Shown here: positions 25,160 to 32,115 of the stretch, piece after piece
How positions within the stretch are numbered: position 1 is the stretch's first letter
How the letters are laid out: every line of letters begins with the position of its first letter
IMG/VR virus record: IMGVR_UViG_3300022927_000008
Span: 1-64,000 of that record
Direction: 5' to 3' (one strand)
Length of the DNA: 64,000 nucleotides
Source of the DNA: a virus
Made by a program: the position numbers and the translations under genes
The notes under the pieces: model-generated
What the model saw: the letters and a program-made list of their open reading frames with translations, nothing else
What the model was told of the DNA's origin: nothing
Database searches by the model: none

Positions 25160-25900
25160 TTATCCATTCATTGGAGCTTCATAGAGGTAATTCACACGGT
25201 TGTGGAGGTTGAGGTTAAAGAACAACTTGTTCATGTTACCACCACGACGGTTCTTGCTAAAGTACAAATACCGACCACCGGTTTCGCTATCATGCTTCAA
25301 GTGACCCATGGCAGTGGCCATGTGCTTGATCCGGTTTGAACCAGCAAACGAACCACTCTTAGTGACCTGATTGATCATCATGAAACACGTATTCACCTTA
25401 CCCTTATTACGACCAAGGTTATGCTCCTCAAGCAGGTTGAGGATCTTCGTTGTCGCACCCTTAAACGTGCCACCGAACTTATCCTGAACCGCAACTGCAA
25501 CCTCCTGAAGGCTGTCAATCAACACACAATCATAACCGTCTTCGAGGACCGTCTCGAGCACCTGCATCGGACACTCATCAGCGTAATCACCCATAAACAG
25601 GATCGGCAAATCACCGAACTTGGGGAAACGCTTCACGTAACCGACCATGTCGATTGCGTTCATCTCACCTGAAATGAACAGACACTTCTTGCCTGCCTTA
25701 TTCAGATCACCGAGCACATCAAGCAACACGGTGGTTTTTCCAACACCGGGATCACCGGTAATAACAACATTAGTTCCAGGCATGAGACCATTGTCTCCGC
25801 TGAAAAACTCATCGACCTTCCGACCCGTCTTCAACGGATTGAACAGGTTAGCCTCGAAATTCAGGCTATTCATCTTGGTGGTGGTGACTTTAATTGCCAT
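25160..25900 (-). CDS. RadA/RecA-like ATPase
   Basis: A 246-residue P-loop ATPase of the RecA/RadA fold. Walker A is GDPGVGKTT at residues 49-57, the region after it is LFISGEMNAIDMVGYVKRFP (RadA/Sms-like), and Walker B is CVLIDSLQEV near 118-127. The NRIKHMATAMGHLKHDSETGGRYLYFSKNR segment matches the RadA core after Walker B. It lacks the N-terminal zinc finger and C-terminal Lon-like domain of bacterial RadA. Probably a phage recombination or helicase-loading ATPase in DNA metabolism. GC-richer codons than the late genes suggest early/middle expression. Confidence 0.8.
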   Translation of the reverse strand: MAIKVTTTKMNSLNFEANLFNPLKTGRKVDEFFSGDNGLMPGTNVVITGDPGVGKTTVLLDVLGDLNKAGKKCLFISGEMNAIDMVGYVKRFPKFGDLPILFMGDYADECPMQVLETVLEDGYDCVLIDSLQEVAVAVQDKFGGTFKGATTKILNLLEEHNLGRNKGKVNTCFMMINQVTKSGSFAGSNRIKHMATAMGHLKHDSETGGRYLYFSKNRRGGNMNKLFFNLNLHNRVNYLYEAPMNG

Positions 25901-25960
25901 TTTGGGTTTGGGTTTTTGGGTTTTTTTACTTTTCTCGTTTCGGCCGTAACCTTACTCCAT

Positions 25961-26014
25961 GAATATACGAACGGTTATCCGCAAATCCACATCCTCGCAT
26001 GACCTCAAGATGAC
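25961..26014 (-). promoter_or_regulatory. GTCAT-type promoter for RadA-like gene
   Basis: GTCAT boxes at 25999-26003 and 26010-26014, 11 bp apart; TATATTC at 25961-25967; spacing 32 bp. The boxes overlap the stop codon of the upstream 86-residue gene. Confidence 0.7.
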
Positions 26015-26265
26015 GCCATCTCGAAGGTCTCGTACTTGTCGATCTTTCCATCCAGCTGGAAATCCAGTGCATTAAGCATAACTGCGTTTTCCCTCATGAT
26101 GCACTGCTCAACTTCCCACTTCAGCATTACAGCATCAAGTTGGGTAAAACGACCATGATCACGCTTATGGGTTTCAATCCACATTTCAAATGCTTTAAAA
26201 TCACCTTTGTGGTAATTGAATGCTGCTTCCTTAATCGTGATGGGGGATTGAACGTTGTTTTCCAT
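26005..26265 (-). CDS. Small unknown early/middle protein (86 aa)
   Basis: An 86-residue soluble helical protein (ITIKEAAFNYHKGDFKAFEMWIETHKRDHGRFTQLDAVMLKWEVEQCIM). A GTCAT-type promoter lies just upstream and another overlaps its stop, so it is an individually controlled gene in the small-gene region. No family recognised. Confidence 0.7.
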   Translation of the reverse strand: MENNVQSPITIKEAAFNYHKGDFKAFEMWIETHKRDHGRFTQLDAVMLKWEVEQCIMRENAVMLNALDFQLDGKIDKYETFEMASS

Positions 26266-26286
26266 GTCGCTGTAACTTTACCCCAT

Positions 26287-26340
26287 GAATATACGAAATG
26301 GGGTCCGGACCCCCAAATTTTCGTATGACTTTGAAATGAC
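26287..26340 (-). promoter_or_regulatory. GTCAT-type promoter with strong palindrome
   Basis: Boxes at 26325-26329 and 26336-26340; TATATTC at 26287-26293; spacing 32 bp. GGGGTC-CG-GACCCC palindrome in between. Drives the 86-residue gene. Confidence 0.7.
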
Positions 26341-26380
26341 GAAAAAAAGATATATCCTTCGATTTATTTAGGTTGGGGCC

Positions 26381-26434
26381 CCGGGGGAGGGGGTTTTACA
26401 TCAAAACACTCCGTGTTAGATAACACTCCCCCGG
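26381..26434 (-). terminator. Nested hairpin, probable 3'-end structure
   Basis: CCGGGGGAG (26381-26389) pairs perfectly with CTCCCCCGG (26426-26434) and encloses a GTGTTA-GA-TAACAC hairpin (26413-26426). It lies in the 170-base gap after the 85-residue gene and before the next GTCAT promoter, so a terminator or RNA end-protection element is likely. Confidence 0.5.
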
Positions 26435-26462
26435 TCTGTCACATACCACACATAACCCTTAT

Positions 26463-26720
26463 TCACCCAACATCCTCACTCACCCTTGTGTCACCCTTTA
26501 CCCTTGACATGTCACCCTTGAAATATTCCTCCAAGAACTCCATAGGATACAGATGAACGTTCCCATGATACGCAGGATTGGAGATAAACCGTTGTTTAAA
26601 TTCAATTTTTTTCTCCACGGCGGCTTTACTTACCTCCGCTCCCAATTGTTGTCCAGCTGCTCTACCGAGGTAATCATACAGCGACATGTAGATAGTATCT
26701 TGTTCCATTGTTATATTCAT
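26463..26720 (-). CDS. Small unknown protein (85 aa)
   Basis: An 85-residue protein; start at MNITMEQD (26720) or four codons later at MEQD. Helical middle (MSLYDYLGRAAGQQLGAEVSKAAVEKKIEFKQRFISNP), then YHGNVHLYPMEFLEEYFKGDMSRVKG. No known family. It ends before the nested hairpin that likely terminates this transcript. Confidence 0.65.
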   Translation of the reverse strand: MNITMEQDTIYMSLYDYLGRAAGQQLGAEVSKAAVEKKIEFKQRFISNPAYHGNVHLYPMEFLEEYFKGDMSRVKGDTRVSEDVG

Positions 26721-26795
26721 TTTTGATTTGATTTTAAATTATATTGCTCCATGGTAATATCCAGTATTCCCATATTATAGATTTTATTGATCTAT

Positions 26796-27071
26796 TCATT
26801 TGATTTTATCCGTCCATTCATTATCTGGATCACCCATCTCATTCATATCACCCATCCACTCATCCAGCCGCTGTTGGAATTTACGGTTCCATTTCAGTTC
26901 GAGGAGGATTTCCAGCTGTTGGCTACAGTTTTCATTCACTTCCTCCAAGCGTCTAATATTAGCAGCGTTTCGCTCCCTAGTATCCTTAACACGTTGGATT
27001 TGCTTTTCCAACTCAACGATCTGTTCCTCAAGACCCATCGCCTTGACTTCTTCAATATTAAATTTATTCAT
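26796..27071 (-). CDS. Coiled-coil protein (91 aa)
   Basis: A 91-residue protein that is almost entirely heptad-patterned (LEEQIVELEKQIQRVKDTRERNAANIRRLEEVNENCSQQLEILLEL), ending Trp/Asp-rich. The ATG overlaps the stop of the MSYCRF protein (ATGA). Unknown function. Confidence 0.7.
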   Translation of the reverse strand: MNKFNIEEVKAMGLEEQIVELEKQIQRVKDTRERNAANIRRLEEVNENCSQQLEILLELKWNRKFQQRLDEWMGDMNEMGDPDNEWTDKIK

Positions 27072-27256
27072 ATTGGCAAATTTTGGCTTTCAGCATAACT
27101 CACAATATCACCATCCCAACCCTCAGCAACTTCAGTAAATAGTTGAATCATTTTCTGTCGGTACATTTCATCAATTTCATTACTAGCACCAACGTGAATG
27201 TTCTCCAAACAATCAATGAGATCTTTATAGGTGTTCTCAAACCTGCAATAGCTCAT
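27068..27256 (-). CDS. MSYCRF-type small phage protein (62 aa)
   Basis: Start chosen at ATG 27256, which begins MSYCRFENTYKDLIDCLENI and lies two bases after the upstream stop; upstream in-frame ATGs would overlap the neighbour. The 'MSYCRxxNT..DLxDC' start is a pattern I recall in many phage small proteins of unknown function. It is coupled to the coiled-coil gene downstream. Confidence 0.7.
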   Translation of the reverse strand: MSYCRFENTYKDLIDCLENIHVGASNEIDEMYRQKMIQLFTEVAEGWDGDIVSYAESQNLPI

Positions 27257-27257
27257 A

Positions 27258-27434
27258 TTAGGCATTTTCAACAATATTTTCAAGTGTATCGTGTACTCCC
27301 TTCAGTGCACCAAGTGCTTGTCCAAACAAACTATGGAGCAGGAAGTCATCTTCTCTATTATCGTAAGCACTATCCAATTCGGCAACTACCTGCTCGATGT
27401 ACTTAATCTGGTTTTCAATTCTATTTCTATCCAT
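27258..27434 (-). CDS. Small acidic helical protein (58 aa)
   Basis: An ATG at 27434 opens 58 codons (MDRNRIENQIKYIEQVVAEL, DSAYDNREDDFLLHSLFGQA, LGALKGVHDTLENIVENA). It ends one base before the MSYCRF start region. Coding-like composition and tight coupling support it. Function unknown. Confidence 0.6.
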   Translation of the reverse strand: MDRNRIENQIKYIEQVVAELDSAYDNREDDFLLHSLFGQALGALKGVHDTLENIVENA

Positions 27435-27493
27435 TTTTTACTTGTTTTTTAAATTAACGTACAATCAGATGATACAATATAATAAAAATCATT

Positions 27494-27631
27494 TTAATAA
27501 GGGTTTTCAATTCCTAAAATTTTACCAAACAACCACATCCATGCCTTAACAATCAGCTTAAATGTAAACGCAAGTAGTTTAAAACCAAAATAAACACTTG
27601 CAAGCATTACTATCAAAACGTGCCAAATCAT
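27494..27631 (-). CDS. Small membrane protein (45 aa)
   Basis: An ATG at 27631 opens MIWHVLIVMLASVYFGFKLL, then AFTFKLIVKAWMWLFGKILG and IENPY. It has one or two hydrophobic helices with interspersed Lys. It starts 16 bases after the stop of the 188-residue gene. Unknown function, possibly a host-membrane-directed peptide. Confidence 0.5.
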   Translation of the reverse strand: MIWHVLIVMLASVYFGFKLLAFTFKLIVKAWMWLFGKILGIENPY

Positions 27632-27646
27632 TCTCTCTCTATTTTC

Positions 27647-28213
27647 TTATTTACACTCAACAACCCAATTCACTCGGCGGTACAACCCCCAATACTTTTC
27701 CTGAGTATTTCCATATAACACACCATCAACAACTGCAACTGCGTGCCTTTCTACAATCACAAAAAACCGTCCTTTAGGATGTGTTTCCATAAATGACTTC
27801 AACGTGTAACCAACTTTCTTGTTCTTGTAACGTGGGTTAGTGATCGTTTTGAATCCTCTAGGTCCCATAATCCACTTCTTATCAGGATGACATCCATAAG
27901 CACTCAGCTTATAACCATTTTTCACCTTACCCAACACATTCACAATATTAATAGCAGTGTAAGTACCGCGCTTAAATTTTCGATTCATATGCTTCTTCAC
28001 CCACCCATGAGCAACATCATAACTAACATCTAGTACAGCCATAAACGCTCTAACTACGCAATCATTGTCCTCTCTTGTGGCCAAGTTGCTTTGACTCACT
28101 GCAATCTTATGGGAGTCTTGGAACTTATTATCCAAAATCATCTCCCGCTCTGCCCACCTAGCTCTCAGGCCCTTACCAACCAACGTTTGGGTTTTGTGTG
28201 TGACTTTCTCCAT
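27647..28213 (-). CDS. Papain-like/C39-type cysteine hydrolase-like protein
   Basis: A 188-residue protein with a possible cysteine-hydrolase triad: Cys in REDNDCVVRAFMAVLDVSYDVAH (residues about 47-69), His in GRFFVIVERHAVAVVDGVLYGN, and Asp/Asn within the same strand pair. The order 'D-C-V-x-R-A ... G-x-x-x-V..H-A-x-A-x-V-D-G' is typical of papain-like folds. Phage relatives are usually uncharacterised. It lies among small early/middle genes, so it may act on a host protein; that is speculation. Confidence 0.6.
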   Translation of the reverse strand: MEKVTHKTQTLVGKGLRARWAEREMILDNKFQDSHKIAVSQSNLATREDNDCVVRAFMAVLDVSYDVAHGWVKKHMNRKFKRGTYTAINIVNVLGKVKNGYKLSAYGCHPDKKWIMGPRGFKTITNPRYKNKKVGYTLKSFMETHPKGRFFVIVERHAVAVVDGVLYGNTQEKYWGLYRRVNWVVECK

Positions 28214-28224
28214 GATTACTCTAA

Positions 28225-28482
28225 TTAAAGATTAACCGTTGCCATATACTCATTGAGCTTTTCCTTCAAAATGTCGGCAAACTCCAAAACATGCTCACTC
28301 TCACACCCAAAAGTATCTACTTCAAACTTCCGAGTCACTTGGAACATCGTAGTGCTGAAACCGTTGTTCTTAGGATGAACATACCAATAACCGTGTCCCT
28401 CATCATGAGCAATGAATCCTTTGCTGTCAATAAACTCGTGGAACATCCGAGTCACTTCTTGTTTTTTCTGCGTTTTTGTCAT
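28225..28482 (-). CDS. Small unknown protein (85 aa)
   Basis: An 85-residue soluble alpha/beta protein (RMFHEFIDSKGFIAHDEGHGYWYVHPKNNGFSTTMFQVTRKFEVDTFGC). It is first in the transcript from the GTCAT promoter at 28.5 kb, upstream of the cysteine-hydrolase-like gene. No family recognised. Confidence 0.7.
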   Translation of the reverse strand: MTKTQKKQEVTRMFHEFIDSKGFIAHDEGHGYWYVHPKNNGFSTTMFQVTRKFEVDTFGCESEHVLEFADILKEKLNEYMATVNL

Positions 28483-28503
28483 GTCGCTGTAACTTTACTC
28501 CGT

Positions 28504-28557
28504 GAATATACGAAAGGATTCTGGATCCCACAAATTTTTAGATGACGTCAATATTAC
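28504..28557 (-). promoter_or_regulatory. GTCAT-type promoter (distal box GTAAT)
   Basis: Proximal box GTCAT at 28542-28546, distal GTAAT at 28553-28557 (11 bp apart); TATATTC at 28504-28510; spacing 32 bp. Drives the 85-residue gene. Confidence 0.65.
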
Positions 28558-29063
28558 TCACCGAGCCGTTCCTGGAATTCCCTCTCAATTTGATCTATGA
28601 GGTCTTGGGATTGTTGAACCTCATCATTAACACCTCCAGTACCAAACTCAACCATCGAGGCAATATTCAAACCAAGCTGAAAAACCACATCCTCTCCACC
28701 ACTCAATCCAGCCACATACCTCGAGACCCGAAACGAAGCGCTTCCATATTCCTCCTGAGAGGCATACTTCGTAAAACCAACCAACTCCTCACTTCCAAAG
28801 TAAGACATCCGAACGTAGAGCCGGTTGCTATTCTCATCAATGAAAGTAACACCTCCTCTCCCCTCAATCATCTCCCCCTCATATCCAGGCAGGATTGAAA
28901 TGCTGTTTGCATTGAAGAGACCGATATTACAGGTGTCAGTGTTCAACTCTTCAATGATGCAATCCGCAGTACAGGGGATGTCGTTCTCAACCAGGAACTG
29001 ATCCAGGATCTGTTGGCCTGCTTCAGTGGTCAGGACTTGGGGGGTGTTGTTGTTGTTTTGCAT
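28554..29063 (-). CDS. Unknown early/middle protein (169 aa)
   Basis: A 169-residue acidic soluble protein with an Asn-rich start (MQNNNNTPQVLTTEAGQQILDQFLVENDIPC) and a central beta region (ISILPGYEGEMIEGRGGVTFIDENSNRLYVRMSYFG). The C-terminus is helical and acidic (SQDLIDQIEREFQERLGE). Its stop overlaps the distal box of the next promoter. Not recognised. Confidence 0.7.
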   Translation of the reverse strand: MQNNNNTPQVLTTEAGQQILDQFLVENDIPCTADCIIEELNTDTCNIGLFNANSISILPGYEGEMIEGRGGVTFIDENSNRLYVRMSYFGSEELVGFTKYASQEEYGSASFRVSRYVAGLSGGEDVVFQLGLNIASMVEFGTGGVNDEVQQSQDLIDQIEREFQERLGE

Positions 29064-29084
29064 GTCGCTGTAACTTTACTCCAT

Positions 29085-29138
29085 GAATATACGAACCAGG
29101 ATCAGACCTTCCAATCCTTCAAATGACTTTAAGATTAC
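29085..29138 (-). promoter_or_regulatory. GTCAT-type promoter (distal box GTAAT)
   Basis: Proximal GTCAT 29123-29127, distal GTAAT 29134-29138; TATATTC at 29085-29091; spacing 32 bp. Drives the 169-residue gene. Confidence 0.65.
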
Positions 29139-29461
29139 GCCACCGGGTAGGTATCTGGGTGGCACATTCCAAACTCGAGGATTTCCTCATCACTCGCGTT
29201 GCAATAAGCAACTCGATTCTCACTGAATCCCATCATGAACATCTCAAACGCATTCTGCTCGTTCATGCGGAACAACTCCTCAACACGAGTTGTCTTGCTA
29301 CGACTCACAACACCACCAAATGCACTAGGCAACACGTAATCACCACTCAGGTAATAACGACCGTTCTCACTATCCCGGAACACCTCAATGTTAGTAACAT
29401 TGATACCGAGGTTATCACATGCCTCTTGGGTCTTATTGATCAGGTTCTGAAACTTACTCAT
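29135..29461 (-). CDS. Unknown early/middle protein (108 aa)
   Basis: A 108-residue soluble alpha/beta protein (KTQEACDNLGINVTNIEVFRDSENGRYYLSGDYVLPSAFGGVVSRSKTTRVEELFRMNEQN). It is a single-gene unit between two GTCAT-type promoters. No recognised family. Confidence 0.7.
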   Translation of the reverse strand: MSKFQNLINKTQEACDNLGINVTNIEVFRDSENGRYYLSGDYVLPSAFGGVVSRSKTTRVEELFRMNEQNAFEMFMMGFSENRVAYCNASDEEILEFGMCHPDTYPVA

Positions 29462-29513
29462 GTTGTTTGGGTTTTGTTTTTTTGTTCTCGCTGCTGCTGC
29501 AACCTTACTCCAT

Positions 29514-29567
29514 GAATATACGAAGGGTTCTCTGCAATCCCAAAATTTAAGATGACGTCAACATGAC
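29514..29567 (-). promoter_or_regulatory. GTCAT-type promoter
   Basis: Boxes at 29552-29556 and 29563-29567; TATATTC at 29514-29520; spacing 32 bp. The boxes overlap the 3' end of the PIDG-tailed membrane protein gene. Drives the 108-residue gene. Confidence 0.7.
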
Positions 29568-29867
29568 GCGAGATCTTAGAGTAAGTGCTGCAAGTATTAC
29601 ACCTGCAAATATTAGTATATGAATGTCTCCATCAATGGGTATTGATGAATCATAACAAGGATCACTAGGATTAAAACACCAATCAGGTGGGTTATTAGTT
29701 TGGCAAGCAGCACATCCTAAATTAGGGTCCATAGCTTGTACTGAATACCCCTCCCTATCAATATAGTACTCATCTAACTGGGTGTTGAAGGTATTTCCAT
29801 CAACTCCTTTATACATTATTGAGTTTTCCTGTAGGAACTTATCAAGAGGACCTTGTTGGTTATCCAT
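29547..29867 (-). CDS. Cys-rich protein with PID-CTERM-like C-terminal sorting signal (106 aa)
   Basis: Start chosen at ATG 29867 (MDNQQGPLDKFLQENS), two bases after the upstream stop. The middle has CAACQTNNPPDWCFNPSDPC. The C-terminus is PIDGDIHILIFAGVILAALT followed by LRSRV: a P-I-D-G motif, one hydrophobic helix and a basic tail. That is the layout of the PID-CTERM sorting domain of Bacteroidota surface proteins. There is no N-terminal signal peptide, so export is uncertain; it could instead be a tail-anchored membrane protein. Confidence 0.65.
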   Translation of the reverse strand: MDNQQGPLDKFLQENSIMYKGVDGNTFNTQLDEYYIDREGYSVQAMDPNLGCAACQTNNPPDWCFNPSDPCYDSSIPIDGDIHILIFAGVILAALTLRSRVMLTSS

Positions 29868-29868
29868 A

Positions 29869-29979
29869 TTAAAACAATTTACATATATAATCAACTAAAC
29901 AATACAGGGCAAATCCACCTGCTGCAACCACACCCACAAAATAAAGGGCGTTTACAATAAAATAAATATTCTCGTGCAT
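29869..29979 (-). CDS. Small membrane protein (36 aa)
   Basis: An ATG at 29979 opens MHENIYFIVNALYFVGVVAA, then GGFALYCLVDYICKLF. It is a single membrane helix. It starts one base before the stop of the 138-residue gene region and ends two bases before the PIDG-tailed gene. Coupling on both sides supports it. Confidence 0.5.
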   Translation of the reverse strand: MHENIYFIVNALYFVGVVAAGGFALYCLVDYICKLF

Positions 29980-29980
29980 A

Positions 29981-30397
29981 TTACTTGTTTTTAAGTGCTT
30001 CCCGTTCCAATACTTCACTGAGCTCTTCCCAGTCGTTTTCAAAATCCATCATTGGGTGATTAGCTAAACACTCAAGTGTAGCACCCTCACTATGAGCGCA
30101 TACTCTATATAACCAATCCTCACCCAACTCACCAAAATTTGATGGTGTTTCTAGGTAAACCATACCTGGAGCATCACCTTTAAGGTGCACAATAAGTTGT
30201 GTTGCAAAGTCCTCAATACCATTAAACTGGGTACCCAACTCTGCTCCTGCTTTTAGTCCATTAACAAACTTACCACCTTCAAGGAACTCCTTAATGATTA
30301 CTCCCAAACAATCTGGGTTACCATCATAGTGGTGGTAAATACATGCTACTGGTTCGTCCATCATATTAGTGATGGCTATGCTTGCTCGTGTTGCCAT
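29981..30397 (-). CDS. Conserved phage protein (MATRAxI...YHHYDG type, 138 aa)
   Basis: A 138-residue soluble protein. MATRASIAITNMMDEPVACIYHHYDGNPDCLGVIIKEFLEGG recalls a widespread uncharacterised phage family that starts MATRA-x-I and carries a Y/H-x-x-x-D-G-x-P motif. The remainder is mixed alpha/beta with a VCAHSEGATLECLANHPMMDFENDWEELSEVLE ending. Function unknown. Confidence 0.7.
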   Translation of the reverse strand: MATRASIAITNMMDEPVACIYHHYDGNPDCLGVIIKEFLEGGKFVNGLKAGAELGTQFNGIEDFATQLIVHLKGDAPGMVYLETPSNFGELGEDWLYRVCAHSEGATLECLANHPMMDFENDWEELSEVLEREALKNK

Positions 30398-30418
30398 AAT
30401 TATTAAAACTTATTTAGA

Positions 30419-30658
30419 TTACTGATTTTTAAACTTGCGGGCGGCATCCATCATCCGCTTGTACTCCTCATAACTCTCATCTCCATAAAGCAACTCATGA
30501 GTCCTCCGATCATAGTACTCAGGGTCGAAAAACTTAACAATTGCCCTATCAAGGTCATAATAAGTAACTACAAGAAAAATACCCATAAAAAACGAGGCAA
30601 TTGTACTTGCAATACAAACAATGGCAAACAACCCTGCGAATACATCAAAAATAGTCAT
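30419..30658 (-). CDS. Two-helix membrane protein (79 aa)
   Basis: Start set at ATG 30658 (MTIFDVFAGLFAIVCIAS); the longer in-frame ORF begins inside the promoter boxes and is rejected. It has one or two membrane helices (residues about 7-32) followed by a charged tail (YYDRRTHELLYGDESYEEYKRMMDAARKF). It is driven by the promoter 26 bases upstream. Unknown function. Confidence 0.65.
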   Translation of the reverse strand: MTIFDVFAGLFAIVCIASTIASFFMGIFLVVTYYDLDRAIVKFFDPEYYDRRTHELLYGDESYEEYKRMMDAARKFKNQ

Positions 30659-30683
30659 GTGTTTCTTTTTTGCTTTACCCCAT

Positions 30684-30737
30684 GAATATACGAAAGGGGA
30701 TCCGAAGATCCTCATTTTCGTATGACTTTAATATGAC
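30684..30737 (-). promoter_or_regulatory. GTCAT-type promoter with UUCG-type hairpin
   Basis: Boxes at 30722-30726 and 30733-30737; TATATTC at 30684-30690; spacing 32 bp. The minus-strand palindrome reads GAGGATC-TTCG-GATCCCC, a C(UUCG)G tetraloop if transcribed. Confidence 0.7.
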
Positions 30738-30905
30738 TCAAAGCCAGTTTATTTTATTTTTAGGAATTAGCTTATTACCTACTCTAGCGTAATTTTCTAA
30801 TTGTTTTGTTTCTAAAGTTAATTGCTCACCCTCTGGTGTTTCTACTAACACGCCTGTACCTTCTTCTCCTAATAATTTTAGCTCCCAGGTTGGATTTACG
30901 TACAT
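30738..30905 (-). CDS. Small unknown protein (55 aa)
   Basis: An ATG at 30905 opens 55 codons: MYVNPTWELKLLGEEGTGVL, VETPEGEQLTLETKQLENYA, RVGNKLIPKNKINWL. It looks like a small beta barrel. It ends one base before the distal GTCAT box of the next promoter. No family recognised, but codon composition and placement look real. Confidence 0.6.
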   Translation of the reverse strand: MYVNPTWELKLLGEEGTGVLVETPEGEQLTLETKQLENYARVGNKLIPKNKINWL

Positions 30906-30934
30906 GATAATTTGGTTTTACTGTAGTCATTCCT

Positions 30935-31285
30935 TTATTTCCATAGTATTTGAATTAATACAATTGCAATAGCTAAAATTAAAGTAATACCTGTTTTAAG
31001 TGTTATACCTTGGTTTAAATGTAACCAGGTAAGAAAAGCAAACGCTATCATACCCATTGCGAATCCTATTAGTCGTTGGGGCCACATTTCCCCGTCGAAT
31101 GCCTCCACCAAATACTGTGTGGCATAAATATAGACAAAAGATATAGGAACGCCCATTAAAGACATAACTAAGGGACGTTCCTTAATCCAATCACTAATAA
31201 ATTGTCCGTTTATCTGGTACCAAACTAATGTTTGACCTAATAGGAACAATAAAGTTCCTTGTATTAATTTAGAAATATTGTGCAT
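30935..31285 (-). CDS. Multi-pass membrane protein (116 aa)
   Basis: A 116-residue protein with about four membrane helices (LIQGTLLFLLGQTLVWYQ; LVMSLMGVPISFVYIYATQYLV; LIGFAMGMIAFAFLTWLHL; TGITLILAIAIVLIQIL). It has the size of a small phage-encoded inner-membrane protein; transport or host-takeover functions cannot be read. Its start overlaps the end of a 30-codon membrane peptide. Confidence 0.7.
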   Translation of the reverse strand: MHNISKLIQGTLLFLLGQTLVWYQINGQFISDWIKERPLVMSLMGVPISFVYIYATQYLVEAFDGEMWPQRLIGFAMGMIAFAFLTWLHLNQGITLKTGITLILAIAIVLIQILWK

Positions 31286-31356
31286 AGTATTGTTATTAGT
31301 ACTCCTATAAGTCCTAAACCCACAAACTTAGCACTATCTGTGTATCTCCTACCCAT
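31264..31356 (-). CDS. Tiny membrane peptide (30 aa)
   Basis: An ATG at 31356 opens MGRRYTDSAKFVGLGLIGVL, then ITILCTIFLN: a basic start and one membrane helix. It overlaps the 116-residue gene by 22 bases and follows the 86-residue gene by one base. Weak evidence, but it is consistent with the many tiny membrane peptides here. Confidence 0.35.
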   Translation of the reverse strand: MGRRYTDSAKFVGLGLIGVLITILCTIFLN

Positions 31357-31357
31357 T

Positions 31358-31618
31358 TTATATCAATTTAAGTTGTTTAGCTCTACCATACCCAACCATT
31401 TTCCCGTTTGCTGGGTTGAGGAACTTACGTTGTGTGAGTGGTAGGTCCTCATCTTTAATTTCTATCTCTACTTCCTCTACCTCTACTTTATAAAGCCCAC
31501 CAACATACTTATCAAAATCAAAGTACCAAGTGGAAATATTCCCCTCACTATCCGTGAATTCTTGTGTATACTTAGTACGAGCTTTAGGCTCTTCAAGTGA
31601 TGGACGTCCTCTACTCAT
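31358..31618 (-). CDS. Small unknown protein (86 aa)
   Basis: An 86-residue charged protein. It begins MSRGRPSLEEPKARTKYTQE, has a central acidic run (YKVEVEEVEIEIKDEDLPLTQRKFLNP) and a basic end (VGYGRAKQLKLI). It overlaps the membrane-protein gene upstream by 4 bases. The SRGRPS start recalls AT-hook-like basic tails, but this is not strong. Confidence 0.65.
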   Translation of the reverse strand: MSRGRPSLEEPKARTKYTQEFTDSEGNISTWYFDFDKYVGGLYKVEVEEVEIEIKDEDLPLTQRKFLNPANGKMVGYGRAKQLKLI

Positions 31619-31893
31619 TTTGAAATATCGTTTTTAACCATGAAAAAAGCCATTACAGGAAATGCTATACACACATAGAGACCCACGGTTATAGCAAATA
31701 TAATAACGTTTACAGGCATGAATTTAATCACAAGAGTCGAAACTCCTACACCAAGAACGAATTTAACAAACATTCCTAGTTGAATTACGCTAACTGAGGT
31801 AGGCCCAGGCATTTGTTTAGAATACCAAATAAACCCCACATTAACAAGTGTGAGGAGGGCACAAAGTGCCACTCCTACTCCAAATCCACCCAT
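31615..31893 (-). CDS. Three-helix membrane protein (92 aa)
   Basis: A 92-residue protein with three membrane helices (VGVALCALLTLVNVGFIWY; LGMFVKFVLGVGVSTLVIKF; VIIFAITVGLYVCIAFPVMAFFMV). It is coupled at both ends: the start overlaps the 23-codon peptide stop (TAATG) and the stop overlaps the 86-residue gene by 4 bases. Unknown function. Confidence 0.7.
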   Translation of the reverse strand: MGGFGVGVALCALLTLVNVGFIWYSKQMPGPTSVSVIQLGMFVKFVLGVGVSTLVIKFMPVNVIIFAITVGLYVCIAFPVMAFFMVKNDISK

Positions 31894-31964
31894 TACTTTT
31901 CAACAATAAAAAGTTCAAAAAATACAGCAACAGCCATAATTCCTGCAATAATAATATATCCCAT
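31893..31964 (-). CDS. Tiny membrane peptide (23 aa)
   Basis: An ATG at 31964 opens MGYIIIAGIMAVAVFFELFI, then VEK. TAATG overlaps join it to genes on both sides, which supports translation of this single membrane helix. Confidence 0.45.
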   Translation of the reverse strand: MGYIIIAGIMAVAVFFELFIVEK

Positions 31965-32113
31965 TATCCTTCGTAATTTTCAGCGAAATCTCTTCCTTTT
32001 TTAGTTAGACGGTAAGTTAATTCCCCATCTTCATTAATCCCAGCTATCTCAACAAATCCTTTTTCCAATAACCCATATAGGGCGTCATTTAGTTCATTAA
32101 TATCTTTAAACAT
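31964..32113 (-). CDS. Small winged-helix-like protein (49 aa)
   Basis: An ATG at 32113 opens MFKDINELNDALYGLLEKGF, VEIAGINEDGELTYRLTKKG, RDFAENYEG. The pattern helix, 'L-x-x-G-x-V/E', beta wing 'G-E-L-T-Y-R-L-T-x-x-G' is that of the C-terminal half of a winged helix-turn-helix. TAATG coupling to the 23-codon peptide downstream. A transcriptional-regulator role is possible. Confidence 0.55.
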   Translation of the reverse strand: MFKDINELNDALYGLLEKGFVEIAGINEDGELTYRLTKKGRDFAENYEG

Positions 32114-32115
32114 AA

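Noticed and set aside
24902-25339. Plus-strand ORFs in the GC-rich island
   Set aside because: They overlap the RadA-like gene antisense or consist of the hairpin-rich DNA; composition and lack of a start signal argue against coding.
30659-30715. Longer ORF start MRIFGSPFVYSWG for the 79-residue membrane protein
   Set aside because: Also promoter sequence translated by chance; the start at 30658 gives a clean membrane protein with a normal leader.
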